NCBI GenBank assembly: GCA_048013815.1
Contig: CM106585.1
Coordinates: 15,252,001-15,316,000, forward strand
Source: Setoptus koraiensis
Lineage: Eukaryota; Arthropoda
DNA length: 64,000 nt
Direction: 5' to 3'
Shown here in pieces: positions 1 to 13,300 of the stretch. Position 1 is the first letter of the stretch. Every line of letters starts with the position of its first letter. The notes under the pieces are model-generated. The model was not told the DNA's origin and searched no databases. It was given only the letters and a program-made list of their open reading frames with translations. A program made the translations under genes and the position numbers.

Positions 1-659
1 AGAGCTCCCCCTCCAGGGAAAGGCGAAAGTTTGGCTGTACACATGAAATACAACACCGACCAGGAGAATGCACTGCCTAGGGCACACGACGAGAGTTGCG
101 CAACAAGTTGTCCTCGGTGCATCTCAACCTCTTTTTGTTTTTGAAACACTTTTCAATCCGACGAAAAGTTTCAAGTGCGACTCACAAAATAGGCTCTCCA
201 TTTTGATTGTTATATCGCCTTACAAGTTGTTAGTAAAGCACTCACCTGAAATCAAATGAACACAACTGTATGTATGCAGCCCAGATTGAAATCGCATCAT
301 GAAAAAGTTAAAAAAGTGCTACCATTGACAGAAGCTTGGGCCCTGAACTTGATATTGTCATGTTCTGGCGGAATCAGGCATGGAATCAACTCTATTTCGC
401 GACTTGCCTGACTCACCACAACTAGGACAACTTGTTGTAACTTTTGATCAGCTGTGATATGAATCAATTGGTTTACCGTTAACCGCATACATACACAATG
501 TTATGCCGCTTTTTTACGCTTGCTTAAATTTAAACTTTTGCTCGAAAAGTTTAAAGCTTGCCCAATCAATAATGGCGAATGAGCAACACTCAATATATCC
601 GCTATGTACTGATTGTCCACCACTTTATCACGTTGTACTTAATCACAACACCCACTTTA
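1..659. other. Left-edge flank, no supported gene
   Basis: AT-rich sequence with only short open frames. Repeated AAAGTTTAAA/AAAAGTTT words occur near 160 and 530. No domain is recognisable. It may be intron or upstream sequence of the gene whose last exon follows, since a possible splice acceptor (CACTTTAG) ends at about 660. Confidence 0.4.
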
Positions 660-660
660 G

Positions 661-1016
661 GTACCCGATCTACCTTCTCCGATGCCATATATAAAATGGA
701 GGAGGACGAGAAAAATGGATATGGTGAGCAAGCAAACAACAAAAATCCACACCAACAACAGCCTATGCCCGTAAAACAACAACCTCTGGCTTACGGGTTT
801 GTGGAGCCAATGTCCGAGAGGCGACCCACTAAGTACGTCGCAAAGAGACCTCGCAACCCCAACAACAATGTCAACAAAAAATACTTGAAACAAATGATGG
901 AACCGGAATTCAGACCGCGCTATAATGGAGTAAATTTTCCGCCTAGAACGCCTGCTCTTTCATTTAATATGCTATATGGAGCTCCTCCGCTAGCGGCCAA
1001 AGCAAAAGCAGCCTGA
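661..1016 (+). CDS. Unrecognised gene, terminal exon or short ORF
   Basis: An open frame runs through this stretch to a TGA at 1014-1016. Either it is a last exon, entered at the possible acceptor ending at 660, or a short gene starting at the ATG at 696 (106 aa). The protein is hydrophilic and basic, rich in Asn, Gln and Pro, with a Lys/Arg-rich centre (RRPTKYVAKRPRNP) and an Ala/Lys tail. There is no signal peptide, membrane segment or family I recognise. Non-random composition and an AT-rich 3' flank with no continuing frame support coding. It converges with the RalGAP alpha gene about 800 bp away. The real start may lie outside the window. Confidence 0.4.
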
Positions 1017-1829
1017 TTAATCAGTCAACTTCATGTTAATTGAAAGTATTCTGAGTTAATATTTAAGTAAGCCACCACTATAATTGCTCATTGTGGAGTG
1101 TTAGAAGAACTCACAAAAGTAAAAGCCATAGTAACAGCATAGAGAAGCCGACCCAAAATCGTTGTAAATAGAAGTGAACTACTAATCCAATAATGTATGT
1201 GACCACCACTTGTTAATTGTGTAAACAGATACAGAACATCGCAATGCATTCATTCAAAATTAACTTAATTAAGCCCATTGGTTTAAAAGATTATGTTAAT
1301 AGACAATGAAATGTATAACAACTACGCCCACTAGCATTGGTTGTCATTCGGCTGGACAAGCATGACAAGAAAAGAAAAAAGAAAAGAAATTAATTGGTCA
1401 TCCACTGGTTACGTACATCATCTGTAAATAATCTTCCTTTAATTGTCAACTTTGTGTGTTGCTATAATTATCATTATCATTGTTGATTTCGTTATGTTTT
1501 TCTATAATAATGAAGTTTCTTAGTTAATTAATATACAAATGAGTGTTTGTGAGGTACGTTACAATCAATACATCCACTCGAGAAGCGTGATAATCGTATC
1601 CTTGTAGTTGGAAGCCAAATTTTTACGTAAACCTCACTTCTTTTCCTTTTTTTCATGTTTTATCAAAGAAAGCAAAATAAAAAAAAGTCACAAAACTCAT
1701 TCAATAGACACCTTTTAGCAAATAAGTGATAAGAACTTGTTATGCAAATGTCGATATTTATTATTACACCACAATAGAATTAACAATGCATAAAAGACGA
1801 TGGCATTTACATGTGATGTTTAAGAATAG
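1017..1829. other. Convergent 3' flank between two genes
   Basis: AT-rich, with no open frame of note. It should hold the 3' UTRs and polyadenylation sites of the + strand gene ending at 1016 and the - strand RalGAP alpha gene ending at 1830. Several A-rich AATAAA-like words are present (for example near 1673). Nothing else seen. Confidence 0.5.
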
Positions 1830-4800
1830 TTAGTCTATATCTGTATGCAAATTAGTTGTTGTCAATTCAACTGGCTGACTGGACATATAAAGTTTACTTC
1901 TTTCGGACGATGGCGACGAGCAGCTGCTCTGGTTATTGTTGGATTGTCCCGCCGTCTTTTCGGGATTGAGTCTCTTCATGTAAACACCATTAGTTGTGTA
2001 TAATTTTGAGGCGAAATCTTCGAATGGTAAACGTTCCTTTTGATTTTGCACTATGGTTTCAATGGATTTGCTTCTTTCTTCAAAGTGACTCTGAAAGAAT
2101 GGTATTATAAAGCGTTTTGCTCTGCTTGCATTTATTGCTGTGGCCCTAACCAGAGAAGACAGGCTACTCTGGTGAACAATACTGTTATTGAATAATGGTC
2201 CAAAAAATGGCACTTCTGGCTTGCATAGAATTTGTATTCTGTAAAATCCTAGAAAAGTTTGCAAAGGATATACAACAATTATAACATCACCAAACTCTGT
2301 TGGTATTATTCCCCGTCGATAATCTCTGCTGTGTTCCGACCATATTATATGTATTTCGTCGTTACCTAAGTGGCGCAATTTGCGATTGAGCGACTCTTCG
2401 TCTGTTGGTGAAACGACTGGTATCCTAGTCGAAACATGAAACATAATTTCAGTTGAATTGTCACAATAATAGGGACTAGTCTCGCCTGTGCTTTTGTTTG
2501 TTTGTAGGCCACCCTTGAAGCCAAGATGATTGGCCAAGTTAACCTCCCAGCCTAATCCGGAGACGAAATCCTCGAAAGCACGACTGCCTGTACTATTGGT
2601 CAGTATGGACGTCTTATCCTCTTGCCCGTTGGCAACATAAATCACAGCTATCTTGTGTGTCTCTCTGCCGGGTTGTTTGTCTAGATTGCGCAATTCCCTA
2701 AGTAGCCTCCCGTTTTTCGTTAGCATATCTATTTTGCTGCGCTTTTCCCAAGTCATATAGCCTAATTGCTCAATAAGTTGCCTACATTTCTCGAATGGTA
2801 GTGCATTTTGCTGCAAGAAAATGGCCTCCTCAGCATCAATCGAATACTGGCCTGTAGTACGGTGGCCGTTGTCACGAATATCTGCCATATGTGTCGACCG
2901 AATCTGTTGGCTGTCGTAAGTGTCAGCTGAGTGGTCGCAATGATTCAACTCTTGAAAACGTTGATTGGTCAACAAGGCAATCATGATCTCTTCAGCTTGG
3001 CCAATCTTGCATTTAGGATTTGAAATACTCTGAGCCGAGTTGCGCTTCTTCAACATGTTCTGCTGAGATGTAGTATTCAGATCTATCTCCGATGGCAGAC
3101 AATGATTAAGCTGATTTATGAGACTCTCTAAATAATCTCGATTGCGCGAAGAGGTAGATGAGCCGCTCAAATCATCGGTAAGTGTCTCATCATGATAATC
3201 ATCGTCTAGATCGTCCCCATTCATATGATGGTTATTGATATCGTTCCTAAATGAGTTGGTGTTCGATAGAACAACGCTACCACCATTTCCGTTGTTGATG
3301 TCCAGGGTCTTTGTCCTCGAGTTATTATCATATTGTAAATGATAATCGTCTTTACTGAAATTTCTACATTCCCACGCATACTTTCCGCAAAGATCACGCA
3401 ATATAATGTGAACTTGAAATGATTTGATATCCAGTTCGGAACCTTGCAATGAAGCCGATGAACTCTGACTTGTCAGTTGGTCCTTATTTGTGCCTTGAAT
3501 AGGCGTTACGGGTGCAGTATTTGTTGATGTTGGCTGAGATGGAGTCACTCCTATGAATGAAATTATCGTAGAATCGTTAACAATGAATATGCAAAGATTC
3601 TCGGCATTCTGAAAATCAGACTCCAGCTCAGATGGCAAATATTCGCTTTCTTCGATGCAACAACTCAGACTTGTAGCGCCCAAATATTTCAAAGGAAAGT
3701 GCCCCAAATAATTCAATAGACGCACATAGAGAAACCTACAGGCGAGTCGGGCGTATTTGAGATCATTTCTATCAGGCGAAAGAGTAACATTTGAGGAGCC
3801 AATGGAGCTGGTTGTTGTTGTTGTGCTATTTCTTGCTGTCTTATTCATCAATTCATTGGTTAAAGTACGATCGCGCTTATCATCACCGTCCTCATGTTCT
3901 ATGGGATAGTTGGAGCTTTCAGGCACTAGAGTGGCCTTATTGTCAGAGTAGCTGGTGGTGTTTTGTCTAAATTGTTCATCGTCTACGATAGATTGAAGCG
4001 TCTGCATAACAAGGTGCAAAAGTATCGGTGACTCCAATGAGGCATCCCCAGCGCCATTGTTTGTATCATTGCCATTACTACAAGAACTACTTTTAAGTAT
4101 AAATTTCAGGCCTGCATTGAAGCACCAATCGTAGAGGCAAAACAATAAAGATGATATAGACTGAAGGGAAAAAGTAGTGGTCAGTAACTCAATTATTATA
4201 ATAATAATATAGCAATCCTCCTAAGTGCACAGAAATTGTGAATGCGTCAGGAACTTACCTCCTTGATATCACTGTGATTGTAGTAACAATCTTGTATTGT
4301 GGCACAAAGTGTCTTGATCGATTTCCTTACCACCCCAGGACAGTTACTGGTTAGGAGATTGGCATGGTCACTGAGCAGTCTCAGCATATCGCAGCCTACT
4401 CGGCAGAGAAACTTGTTTTTTTGCTGTTAACAATTGAGTAAAAAGAACATTTAGACAAATAATCAACAAAAACTACCCAGAACGAAAGGAGTATATAGGA
4501 AACGATAACTAACCGTAATATAAGTTAATATGACGTCAAAATATTTGGCTATGTCGTTATTGATTTGTTTCTCACTCAGTTCCTGGTAGATTTGCACGGT
4601 TAAGGCACACAATGAGAGAGCTTTTGGAATTACTTCCATATTAGCAATCTTGTCGCAATTGCCAAGCAGGGATAGAATTCTATCTCGGAGATCGCCACAA
4701 GCCACCAGAGTTATCTCGTCTAGCGAAGAGTCTAAAATCATCAATTTCTTGATCTGCTTATGTAGACTCAATATTGAGCTCAACAATTGCACTGCCTCTT

Positions 4801-7800
4801 CGCGGGGTCCCTGTCATATGTTCAGGATGGAAGAGCAACAAATAAATTTTTACAATTAAGTCAGTCAACTGTCGATCGAGGAAAGTAAGTCACTAGGTGC
4901 CCCATGAGTACTTACCTCTAATTTTTCCGACAGAATCACTTTGTGACATGCCTCAACTAGATCTCCGGCGAGTATCGTGCAGCCTGGCAGGTTGATAGAG
5001 AATAATGTAGTACCAATGTACCGAATGATGACATTACGTGTCTCGATGTCGCCACAATTCAATCCTCTGTGTAAAGTCTGATACAGAATTGAATAATATT
5101 GAGGCGACAATTCAATATCGTGTCTTCTTACACTTGAAACACAAATGAGCTTGTAAGCAAGCAATTTGCTATTCTTAAATGTATCCGGTAGGTAAGACGC
5201 TTGAAACAACCAAGCAGAAAAATAAGTGTACGGAGGCACCATGCTGGGTGGCGCTGGAGTAGCTTGATTATCTATACTGACGCCCAGATTTTCTCTCGTT
5301 TTGATGAAATCGCTCAATATTTTTGCAAGACATCTCATTGCTACGAAATGGATGCCTGGATCGTTGATTTGATTAATATTGCCGAATAAGCCCAGCATTC
5401 TTCGCCACATGATGATAGAATTTTCTTGTGTCCAACCGCGAACAACTCCACCAGCCAAAACACATTTTCGATCCGCAGACACATCGGAAGATTGTTGCTG
5501 TTGTTTGTTGCTGTTGTCACTTGAAATATTATTTGTCTTATTGTCATTATCCAATGATTGATTCGGACTAGTCATGATTAAATTAGAATCTTTCAGGCTT
5601 GTCGCATCCAATATTGCGTTGGTAGGCGAAGGTGATCTACTGTGATGAGGACTGCAATCAAACAGCTCAGCTTCACATTGTTGTCTCAGGTATTCAGACC
5701 GGAACTTTCTTAGAGTTGTTGGCTCGTTATTGCTATTCAAAAATAAACTAGACTCTGTTGTGGAATACAAATTGGCAAAGCGAGTACTGAATTTGTTGAC
5801 ATTCAAAAAGCCATCACTACAACTTCTGGTTATGCGAGACATAAAAGCTTCATGTTTAGTACCTGTTGCGTCAAATCTAGCCAACAGAAAATTGCGATCG
5901 GCTCCAGATCGTATGGAGCCCATTCTAAATGGCTTCGAGGAGGCTGCATCGCCAGTTCTATAGTTATGCTTTTGGGGACTAATCTGCTTGGATAGATTGT
6001 GTAATTTTGCTGCATGGTCTTGCACAGAGCCATTTTTGAGTGTTTCTACAGTGGAGAAACTCTTCATATTCTTTGGTCGTCTTCTTCTATCTAGAGGCCT
6101 TTCCAATGGGAGATCAGAGAGACTGAGATCGTAGACATGCTTAACTAGAACCCTCGTTAAAGAATCCATAGTTGTGCTCCATTCTTCTAAAAGTTCACGC
6201 CACTTGATTAAACTCGCCATTATTTGTTGGAATCTTTCCCAAAATATGTCAGGGATGTGGACATAAAGATTGGCCCTGATCCAAGAGACGATAAATGTCT
6301 GAAAGAATGCCGGCGCAATCCTACCACCAATCGAGGCCTCTTTTTTAACAGGTGGTTCAGTGGGGAAAAGTTTTCTAGTAACGTACATCATAACGTTCAA
6401 CAGTTGTTCCCATGTTGATTGATTCATATAGATCTTCATAACCATGAACCTGTAGATATTCATAATTCTTTTGCACATTTCCACTTGTTCCTCCAAAGTG
6501 GTGACACTAGATATCGGTGTTACAAAGGCATTTGATGAATTTATTACAAACACTTGAAGTAGATTCGGGAAACTGGTATAGCCGATCCTCTTGTTATGAA
6601 TATCTTGCACAGCATCGCTCGTCGATGAGTTGGGATCTGGCGAAGCATTACAAATCCATTCTTTGTAAACGTTTACTACTCTCTTCATGGATTGAGGTTG
6701 ATAATAGTTACAGAAGGCCTGACGAAAGAGCTCATGTACAATATCGATGTTCTTCGGCCAAGTTCCGGCAACTGTGCGAGCTATATCAAATTCTTTGGAT
6801 GTTACATCCAAAAAATCAACATTTGATGGGGCTGTAGACACCACACTTGTGCTTGTTGGATCGTCTTGTTGAAATCCTACACCACTGATGGAATTTTCGT
6901 TGACTTTGTTGGTTGTGTAATAATAATAGTCATTCAAAGATCGTTCACCTCTATGCTGACCACCGCTTAGTAAATCATCTTGACCAGGCAATGGATCTAA
7001 ACGCATGAATCTTGATAGCCATCTAATCATAATGGACTGATAAATACTCAATCTGTAGGCTTCAGCATTTTGCCCGCTCATACGAACAGGCGAGGCGTCG
7101 TTCGACTGGTGAATATTCATAGCACCCAATTCACGTAACACTGTTGGCGATGTTGGCGTAGAAGTGTTTTTAGGTAGTTTAGAATTAGTATTGGAATTCT
7201 GTTTGGCCCTGTCCAATCTGTCTATCTCATTAGATGGTAGGAGGAATTTAGGCTCATCAAATGAGAATTTATAATTGAAATCCGGAAATAAATATGTCAA
7301 ATAGACTGTCTTGAACATATCAAACAAGAACGCAAAGCATTGTTCCTGTTGTGCGCGAACATTTGGCACCTCCCAAATTATCTTTGTTGTTTGCGTCACC
7401 ATGTAATTGAGGAGGCATTCTAAATAAAATGATATGGAATCACTTGGTTGCAAGTCGCCGGGATGGATGGGCATTACTGGCTCTATCGAGCAAGAACGTA
7501 TTGGAGTGGTCGGATAGGACAATTGCTTGGACAATGTGGGAGTGCTTGGAGTTGATGGAGCCGCCGAGAGTTGCCTGGACACCTGATTTGTTTGTTGTTG
7601 GGGCCCTTGAAAATTTATGTTGCTAGGCCTCTGGGCATTGTTGTTGCCTATCGCAAGATGTCTGGAATGTTGTTGATCTACTGGAGGTGGTTGCGCTGGA
7701 TTAAATTGTCTATATTGTTCGAGGTTGCCATGTTGCTGTTGTTGTTGTTGTTGTTCGTGCATTTGGTCTGCATTGTAATTGAAATGCACATCTGTGTTTG

Positions 7801-8402
7801 GTATGAGATTTGGCACCAACGAGGCAAATATTCTTTCGAGGCCCGGATCTGTGGGATCGGCTATTATTTGGTACCATATGAGAAATAGTCGCATACCTTC
7901 TTGGCGAACTGGCAAAGTGTTATGGTTGTGCAATAACTTTTGCATAACAAATGTTATACTGTAGAATTGCCATCGTTTTTTAATTAATTCCGTATTGAAC
8001 ACAAGTATCTTCTCTAGAACAAACAGCAATACGTCTAGGTCTTCTTTGGCTGTTTTGGTTTGGCGTTGTTTGGCGTTGCCACAATCAAAGCTTGAGAATG
8101 TGTCTATGAAGGTGTAGTAGATAAAACTGCAATGTTGTCTGATTAGCGTGCAAAGCTCATTTCGGTCTGTGTAATCTATGGAGATGTAGATGTAAAATGA
8201 GAATTGAAAAAATAGAATAATAATTAGTATGCATGTAAGATATCAGATTATTAGAGAGTGTAGGGGAAGAGAGTGGACTGTTGTCGATGCACGCACCTGA
8301 CAATTGCCTGAGATACTTCAATCTGGTCAGCGGGTCCTTCTTGAGGTCGAGAACCTTGGACAGGAGCTTCTTTTTGTCGACGGCCACTCGCTTTTGAAAC
8401 AT
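1830..8402 (-). CDS. RALGAPA1: Ral GTPase-activating protein subunit alpha (RalGAP alpha)
   Basis: Five exons, joined 8402-8297, 8175-4916, 4810-4514, 4423-4259 and 4160-1830, close in frame to 2052 aa; the human protein is about 2036 aa. The N-terminus (MFQKRVAVDKKK, then KVLDLKKDPLTRLKYLR) matches the family start. The large second exon carries the helical scaffold, with polyGln and Ser/Pro-rich inserts. The C-terminal Rap/Ran-GAP domain lies at about residues 1800-1985: GLGWEVNLANHLGFKGGL, an STRIP segment, and the HLGND motif with the catalytic 'Asn thumb' near residue 1874. The family product pairs with a beta subunit and stimulates GTP hydrolysis on RalA/RalB, acting downstream of insulin/Akt signalling (established for mammals). 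All introns have GT-AG ends and are 89-121 nt long. No defect was seen. Confidence 0.93.
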
Positions 8403-10381
8403 GGTCACTCGTGAATGTGACTATCTATTATTTAAACGATATTTGTCCGGGGGCAACTTGACGACGACGACGACCCGTGTATTGCTATTAATACTATTAT
8501 ATAATCTTTGTTGTTGTTGTTGTTGCTACTGTTGGTTGTACTATAATTTATCCGGATATTTGGCGAGGGCAAACAATGTGGCGACAATGGCCACAGACCG
8601 TGCTGGCATGACGCTACTGCTGTGAATACTTGTAAATACTTGTTGAAATAGACCTTGTTACAAATCTAACAACAACAACAACGATACTTGGATGATCCAG
8701 CGACGACAAACACTGGCCCGATGGTATAAAATAACTGATTGCTGCTACTTGTTTACATGTCACACACACTCACTCACACTGTGGACTACAAACAGCTCAA
8801 TACTGTGAGTAATGTATGCGAGTATGTTACATAATAGATGATGATAATTAATAAATAAAACAACTGCTGCTTCATATTCACATTCGTATTCACATTCGTA
8901 TTCACATTCAAAATGCTGGCTGCGCTTTTGTCAATGCGCTCACAACGCAACGAAACTATACAGATTCACGGTAGCAGAGAAAAGAAGCCAATACACATTC
9001 CATTGGACACACACACACGAACATTGTGTGGCGAGTAGAGGTAGGCACGGACCGTTCGTAAGGGTAGCCGCCCCGCACAGGTTCGGGTCGGGCTCTATTT
9101 AGAAATTTCTCGCCCATCAGCTGACCGATACTGTACACAATAACACATAATAACATAATCCTCACAAGGAGGTTGTCAGGTTTTGGAACATCCACTGATT
9201 TCGCATTTCAAATCTACATAGATCTCTAACAACGGCACTATTCAACACATTTTTTCGTGGGTATTCGTGGATATCCGCAAATCCGGAACAGAAAAAATCT
9301 TCGACGGGTCGCGGGTGTCCGTCACGGGTATCTGTGTCCACCTCTAGCGGCGAACAAGTCAAATGGAACACACACACACACACACAGTGTATGCCACACA
9401 GACACACAAACAAACAAACACACAGGTGATTATTGTGCAACAATCAGTTCACCAACGATCAGCTGATCGCAACAATATAGCCACTGGAAAAAGTACTGTG
9501 CCCAGTACATGTAAAGCAGGCAGTAGTTGTAGTAGTGATTGCATCATTGTGCTAATCAGTAGCAAGCTAACCAAATAGAGCTAGTTAACTAAACATTATA
9601 ATTACGTAACAACTTATTGTAAATACTGACAAATTATTTTAATGGCGACATGAAGCCGATAGAGTTGATTTAGCCGGTGAAATACTACTGGTTATGCGCT
9701 GGCCTCTCTGCTGTCATCCATCTATTTGCATCATTTTCGGGGAACCCCCGAAAAAATCTGTCGAGTCTATACTGGCAGAGTTCCACTTGCTTGCACATCA
9801 GGCCAGATGGGGCCACCTTCAATTGATGGCGGTTGTGAGTGCAACTCATCGGTGATCAGTTACCTGTCTGAACTATACAGTGATTAACGGCTGGCAGTCT
9901 CTCACCTTTTTATGGTTTGTTTAACCGTCGCCGGAATTCGCATTCTAAAACCACATGCTTCTTTGGGGTGCAATGTAAAGTGATAAAGTTTTGAAGTTTG
10001 CATCCATCTCAACTATTAACTGACTTAGATCGACACGCTAGACACGTTGGCGCTGTTTCTGTGACGATTCTGCAATGATCGGGTGACATTTTATGTGCAC
10101 GTTAGTGTTCACTATATCCCCCCCATCTTTTATCCAATTCATGATCTAGTCAACGTTTGATTTTATCGAAGCGGTGGCAAGCCGAGCCGGATTGTAACCT
10201 GCTTGTGAATTGTTCACTATCATCAGCGGTAGTTGTGAGTGCTCACTATCTCTGATAATATCTTCCCGCTGTTGCCAATTACTCTACTGGGCTCTGAGTG
10301 AATTGTTGCACCTTGGTTGGTTACTATCAATTTTACCAACAATATTATCCTGGATTCGTTTGCGTCCCTACACAATCAGAA
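8403..10381. other. Divergent intergenic region between RALGAPA1 and the PAN-module gene
   Basis: About 2 kb between two divergently transcribed starts. It holds CA/TG simple repeats (about 9009-9019 and 9370-9386), a TGTTGT tract near 8508-8522, TATTCACATTCG repeats (about 8875-8910) and a short inverted-repeat element at 9036-9346, listed separately. TATAAAA-like words occur near 8725. No coding sequence was seen before the signal-peptide exon at 10382. Confidence 0.5.
9036..9346. mobile_element. hAT-like non-autonomous DNA transposon (MITE), 311 bp
   Basis: The left end reads TAGAGGTAGGCACGGA and the right end, reverse-complemented, TAGAGGTGGACACAGA: imperfect terminal inverted repeats that match in 13 of 16 positions. 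The TAGAGGTGG-type start is typical of hAT elements. Flanking 8-mers are GTGGCGAG (9028-9035) and GCGGCGAA (9347-9354), matching at 6 of 8, consistent with a decayed hAT target-site duplication. The interior is rich in GGGT/CGGGT and TATCCGC words and has no transposase frame. It sits in the RALGAPA1 upstream region. Confidence 0.6.
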
Positions 10382-13300
10382 ATGTATTTCCTATTTACAT
10401 TCATAAAACCTAGCCTATTATTGACCATCTTAGGCTTGTCAAACTTTGTGGCATCCCATGCCAGAATACCGTTCCCTCAACTGAGAGGCTCTGATCAGAC
10501 TACCCAGATACAAATATTGTCCGAGGTGACAAGAGAGGGCGAAGTGAGTATTTCATCATGTCATGTCCGCATCCCATTGCTGTTGTTGTTGTTATTTTTG
10601 TTAAATAACTATGCTCTTTTCACACGTCAAATCTGCGTCAATCTGATAATTAGACAAAGTATATGTTGGATGAATATGTAAACTTCAAGAGTTCTTCGCA
10701 GCGAATTGCCAAGACTACGTTCAACGATCAATATGGGATCTTGATAGACGGATCAACATCATCGATTCTCAAATTTAAGCCTTATAATTGTGAATTAATG
10801 AAAAGAGTTGACCTCGTTGATAAATGCGGGTTCAATGGCATGTGGTTGAGCGATTTCAAGACTGGCTCAAATGTGTTAGACAAAATAAACAAATCATATC
10901 CCATTGTCGGTGTATCGGCTATCTGGCTGAATGCCGCTAACAAGGCAAGTATTTATTCCAAATTGTCCACTTACAAACATTCGTGGATATTTGTGGACAC
11001 GGAAATGAATTCTAAGATAACATTAATTTTCGACGATCAAGATTTTGCAATGCGTTTAAGCTCTATTGAATTCATGGAGTTGAAAAGCAACAAAATTTTA
11101 TCAATGATAAATGTTATAGGAGTAATGTACAAAACGATGCCGGAAAAAGTATTCAATTTTCCTGTCGTGTTTAACTGTGGTAAAATATTGAAAGAATTGG
11201 GCTTCGAAAGTATTGTCAACGACGAAAACGACGGCTCACTAGAGAAGATAAACATTCATACGTCATCTTCGTACGAAATCAACATGGAAAGTGAGTACAT
11301 TATGTAATAATCTATCAGAAAATCGTGCTTGTATTTCACGTGTATCATTTACACAATTTGTAATTGAATCGTCAATGAAACTCTCAAGTCTCGGCCACTA
11401 GTTTCACCGGTCACAATGAAATGAAGACCAAAACCGACGTTATAGACCTAACAGTGGCAGGAGCCTCATTGGAAGATCTTGAGTCGACAGGTGTCACAAC
11501 AACAATAGGTGACTCTAGAGCTCAGCCGATTGATGTGAGGCTGGTGCACGCTAGAGGATTTAGCGATAAAACCTCTTCAGAGATAAAACAGATATTCGAT
11601 TATACGACTCATGTTAAATACCTGATAAATGGGACGACAAATGAGTGCACGATAGAAAAACTTGGCTCGGAATCACAGGAAATGTCGAAAGTTACTTTCA
11701 AGAACAACAATTTCGCCTTGACTATAGATGATGTGTTTGTGAAAAAGTTGCTTGAGGACAGCGCCGATTTCATTCTAATCAAAAGATGGGTCACCCAGGT
11801 AACTATGCTTACAATAGTTTCCTAGATTACGATTTGTTGATTTACATTGTCTAAAAGACGATCGGCTTTGCATTATTTCTAACCTTTAGAATTTGTTCTT
11901 TTCTTCAGGACAAAACCACTGAATACCTCTATTATGAGCGAGAAGAATCGGATAGCAATCCCATGTTCGGTGGCAAACAAACAACCATTTCAAAAACATA
12001 TTCACGGGTAAGATCTCGTATGGTGGTTGCACGTTGCAAAATGAGAAAATTATAGAGTTATCAGAAATAATGTTCGAATGATTCTTTTTTTCATCAATGC
12101 AGGCCTGCAATGACCCCGCAAGCGAAGCTAGCGATGGACTCCCCAAGAACAACAATCCAGCCTATTTGGAACGTATCAAAGTAACCACCTATAACGAGGA
12201 CAGATCCAAGATAGAGGACACATATTCGTTCATGGTGACATCCTACAAAACAGGCATGTCTCTGTCTGAGCGGGCAAAATTGTTTGATATTAGCGTGTGT
12301 TTCGAACAGGAAGACAAACATAAATGGATCAGAATAAAATATCCCCTGGACAGGAGGAACATCCCTGAATTGGCAAACTATTTTTATAAACAACATTCTA
12401 ACAGAGAGAATTTACAACTAAACTTCTTGCGAGTACCAAAAATAGAGCAAACCTATGAGGATTATTATGTGGTCATGCGAGCCTTACTACTGGACACTCG
12501 GCCGGATCCGTTTGGTAAGTTTTGACCAATCTGATCGATGGTGTCTCACAATTATTGGTTGTCTCACCCGAAATGCCAAATCTTGTGAATGATTATATTA
12601 TATGATTATTCAACAAATTCTTTCTTACAACAAATGAAACAATTTCTCCCAATTAGTTCAATTCGACTCAGTGAGAGAATTGTCTTTCAAGGAGAGCAAT
12701 CCCGAAGAATTGCACATAGCGCCAAACCTAAAACAATGTTCTGACATTTGCAAAATGTACAACTGTCACATGTTTGCCTATTGCGTGAATCACGAATGCA
12801 AGGTGACAACAAAAAGCGAAACTCTAACGGAGGCCAAGTCCAGTTTAAGGGATGATGAGGCCAGCATGTACAAAAAGCGCCTGAGACGCGATTGGTCTTG
12901 CTCGTTGTACATAGAGGACACCAGTTACACGACAATGCTTAAAGAATTGGACGGGCATGTAACAAGCGAACGAATCAAAATGAGACCACTGAATGATATT
13001 TTGGCCCAATTGAGCCACGACGAGTACTTCTACTATCACCCGTCTATGGAGCTCGAGGACAAGTTTGAGTACAAGGAAATTGTGGCCGACGATAAGCCCG
13101 AGTTGACTTTCAGAATACCCAACTTCTGGACCAATTGGTACGGTCGTGAGACGTTGAAATTCGACGAGGAAAAAGAAATGGTGCCCATCTCGATGGACGT
13201 GGAGGGCGACCCGGCGGACGGCCTGTTTTCGTTTGGTCTCGCGGGCGAACAGGACAGCAAAGCAGAGGCCGAGGTTATTGGGCCGGCTTTTCACGACTCC

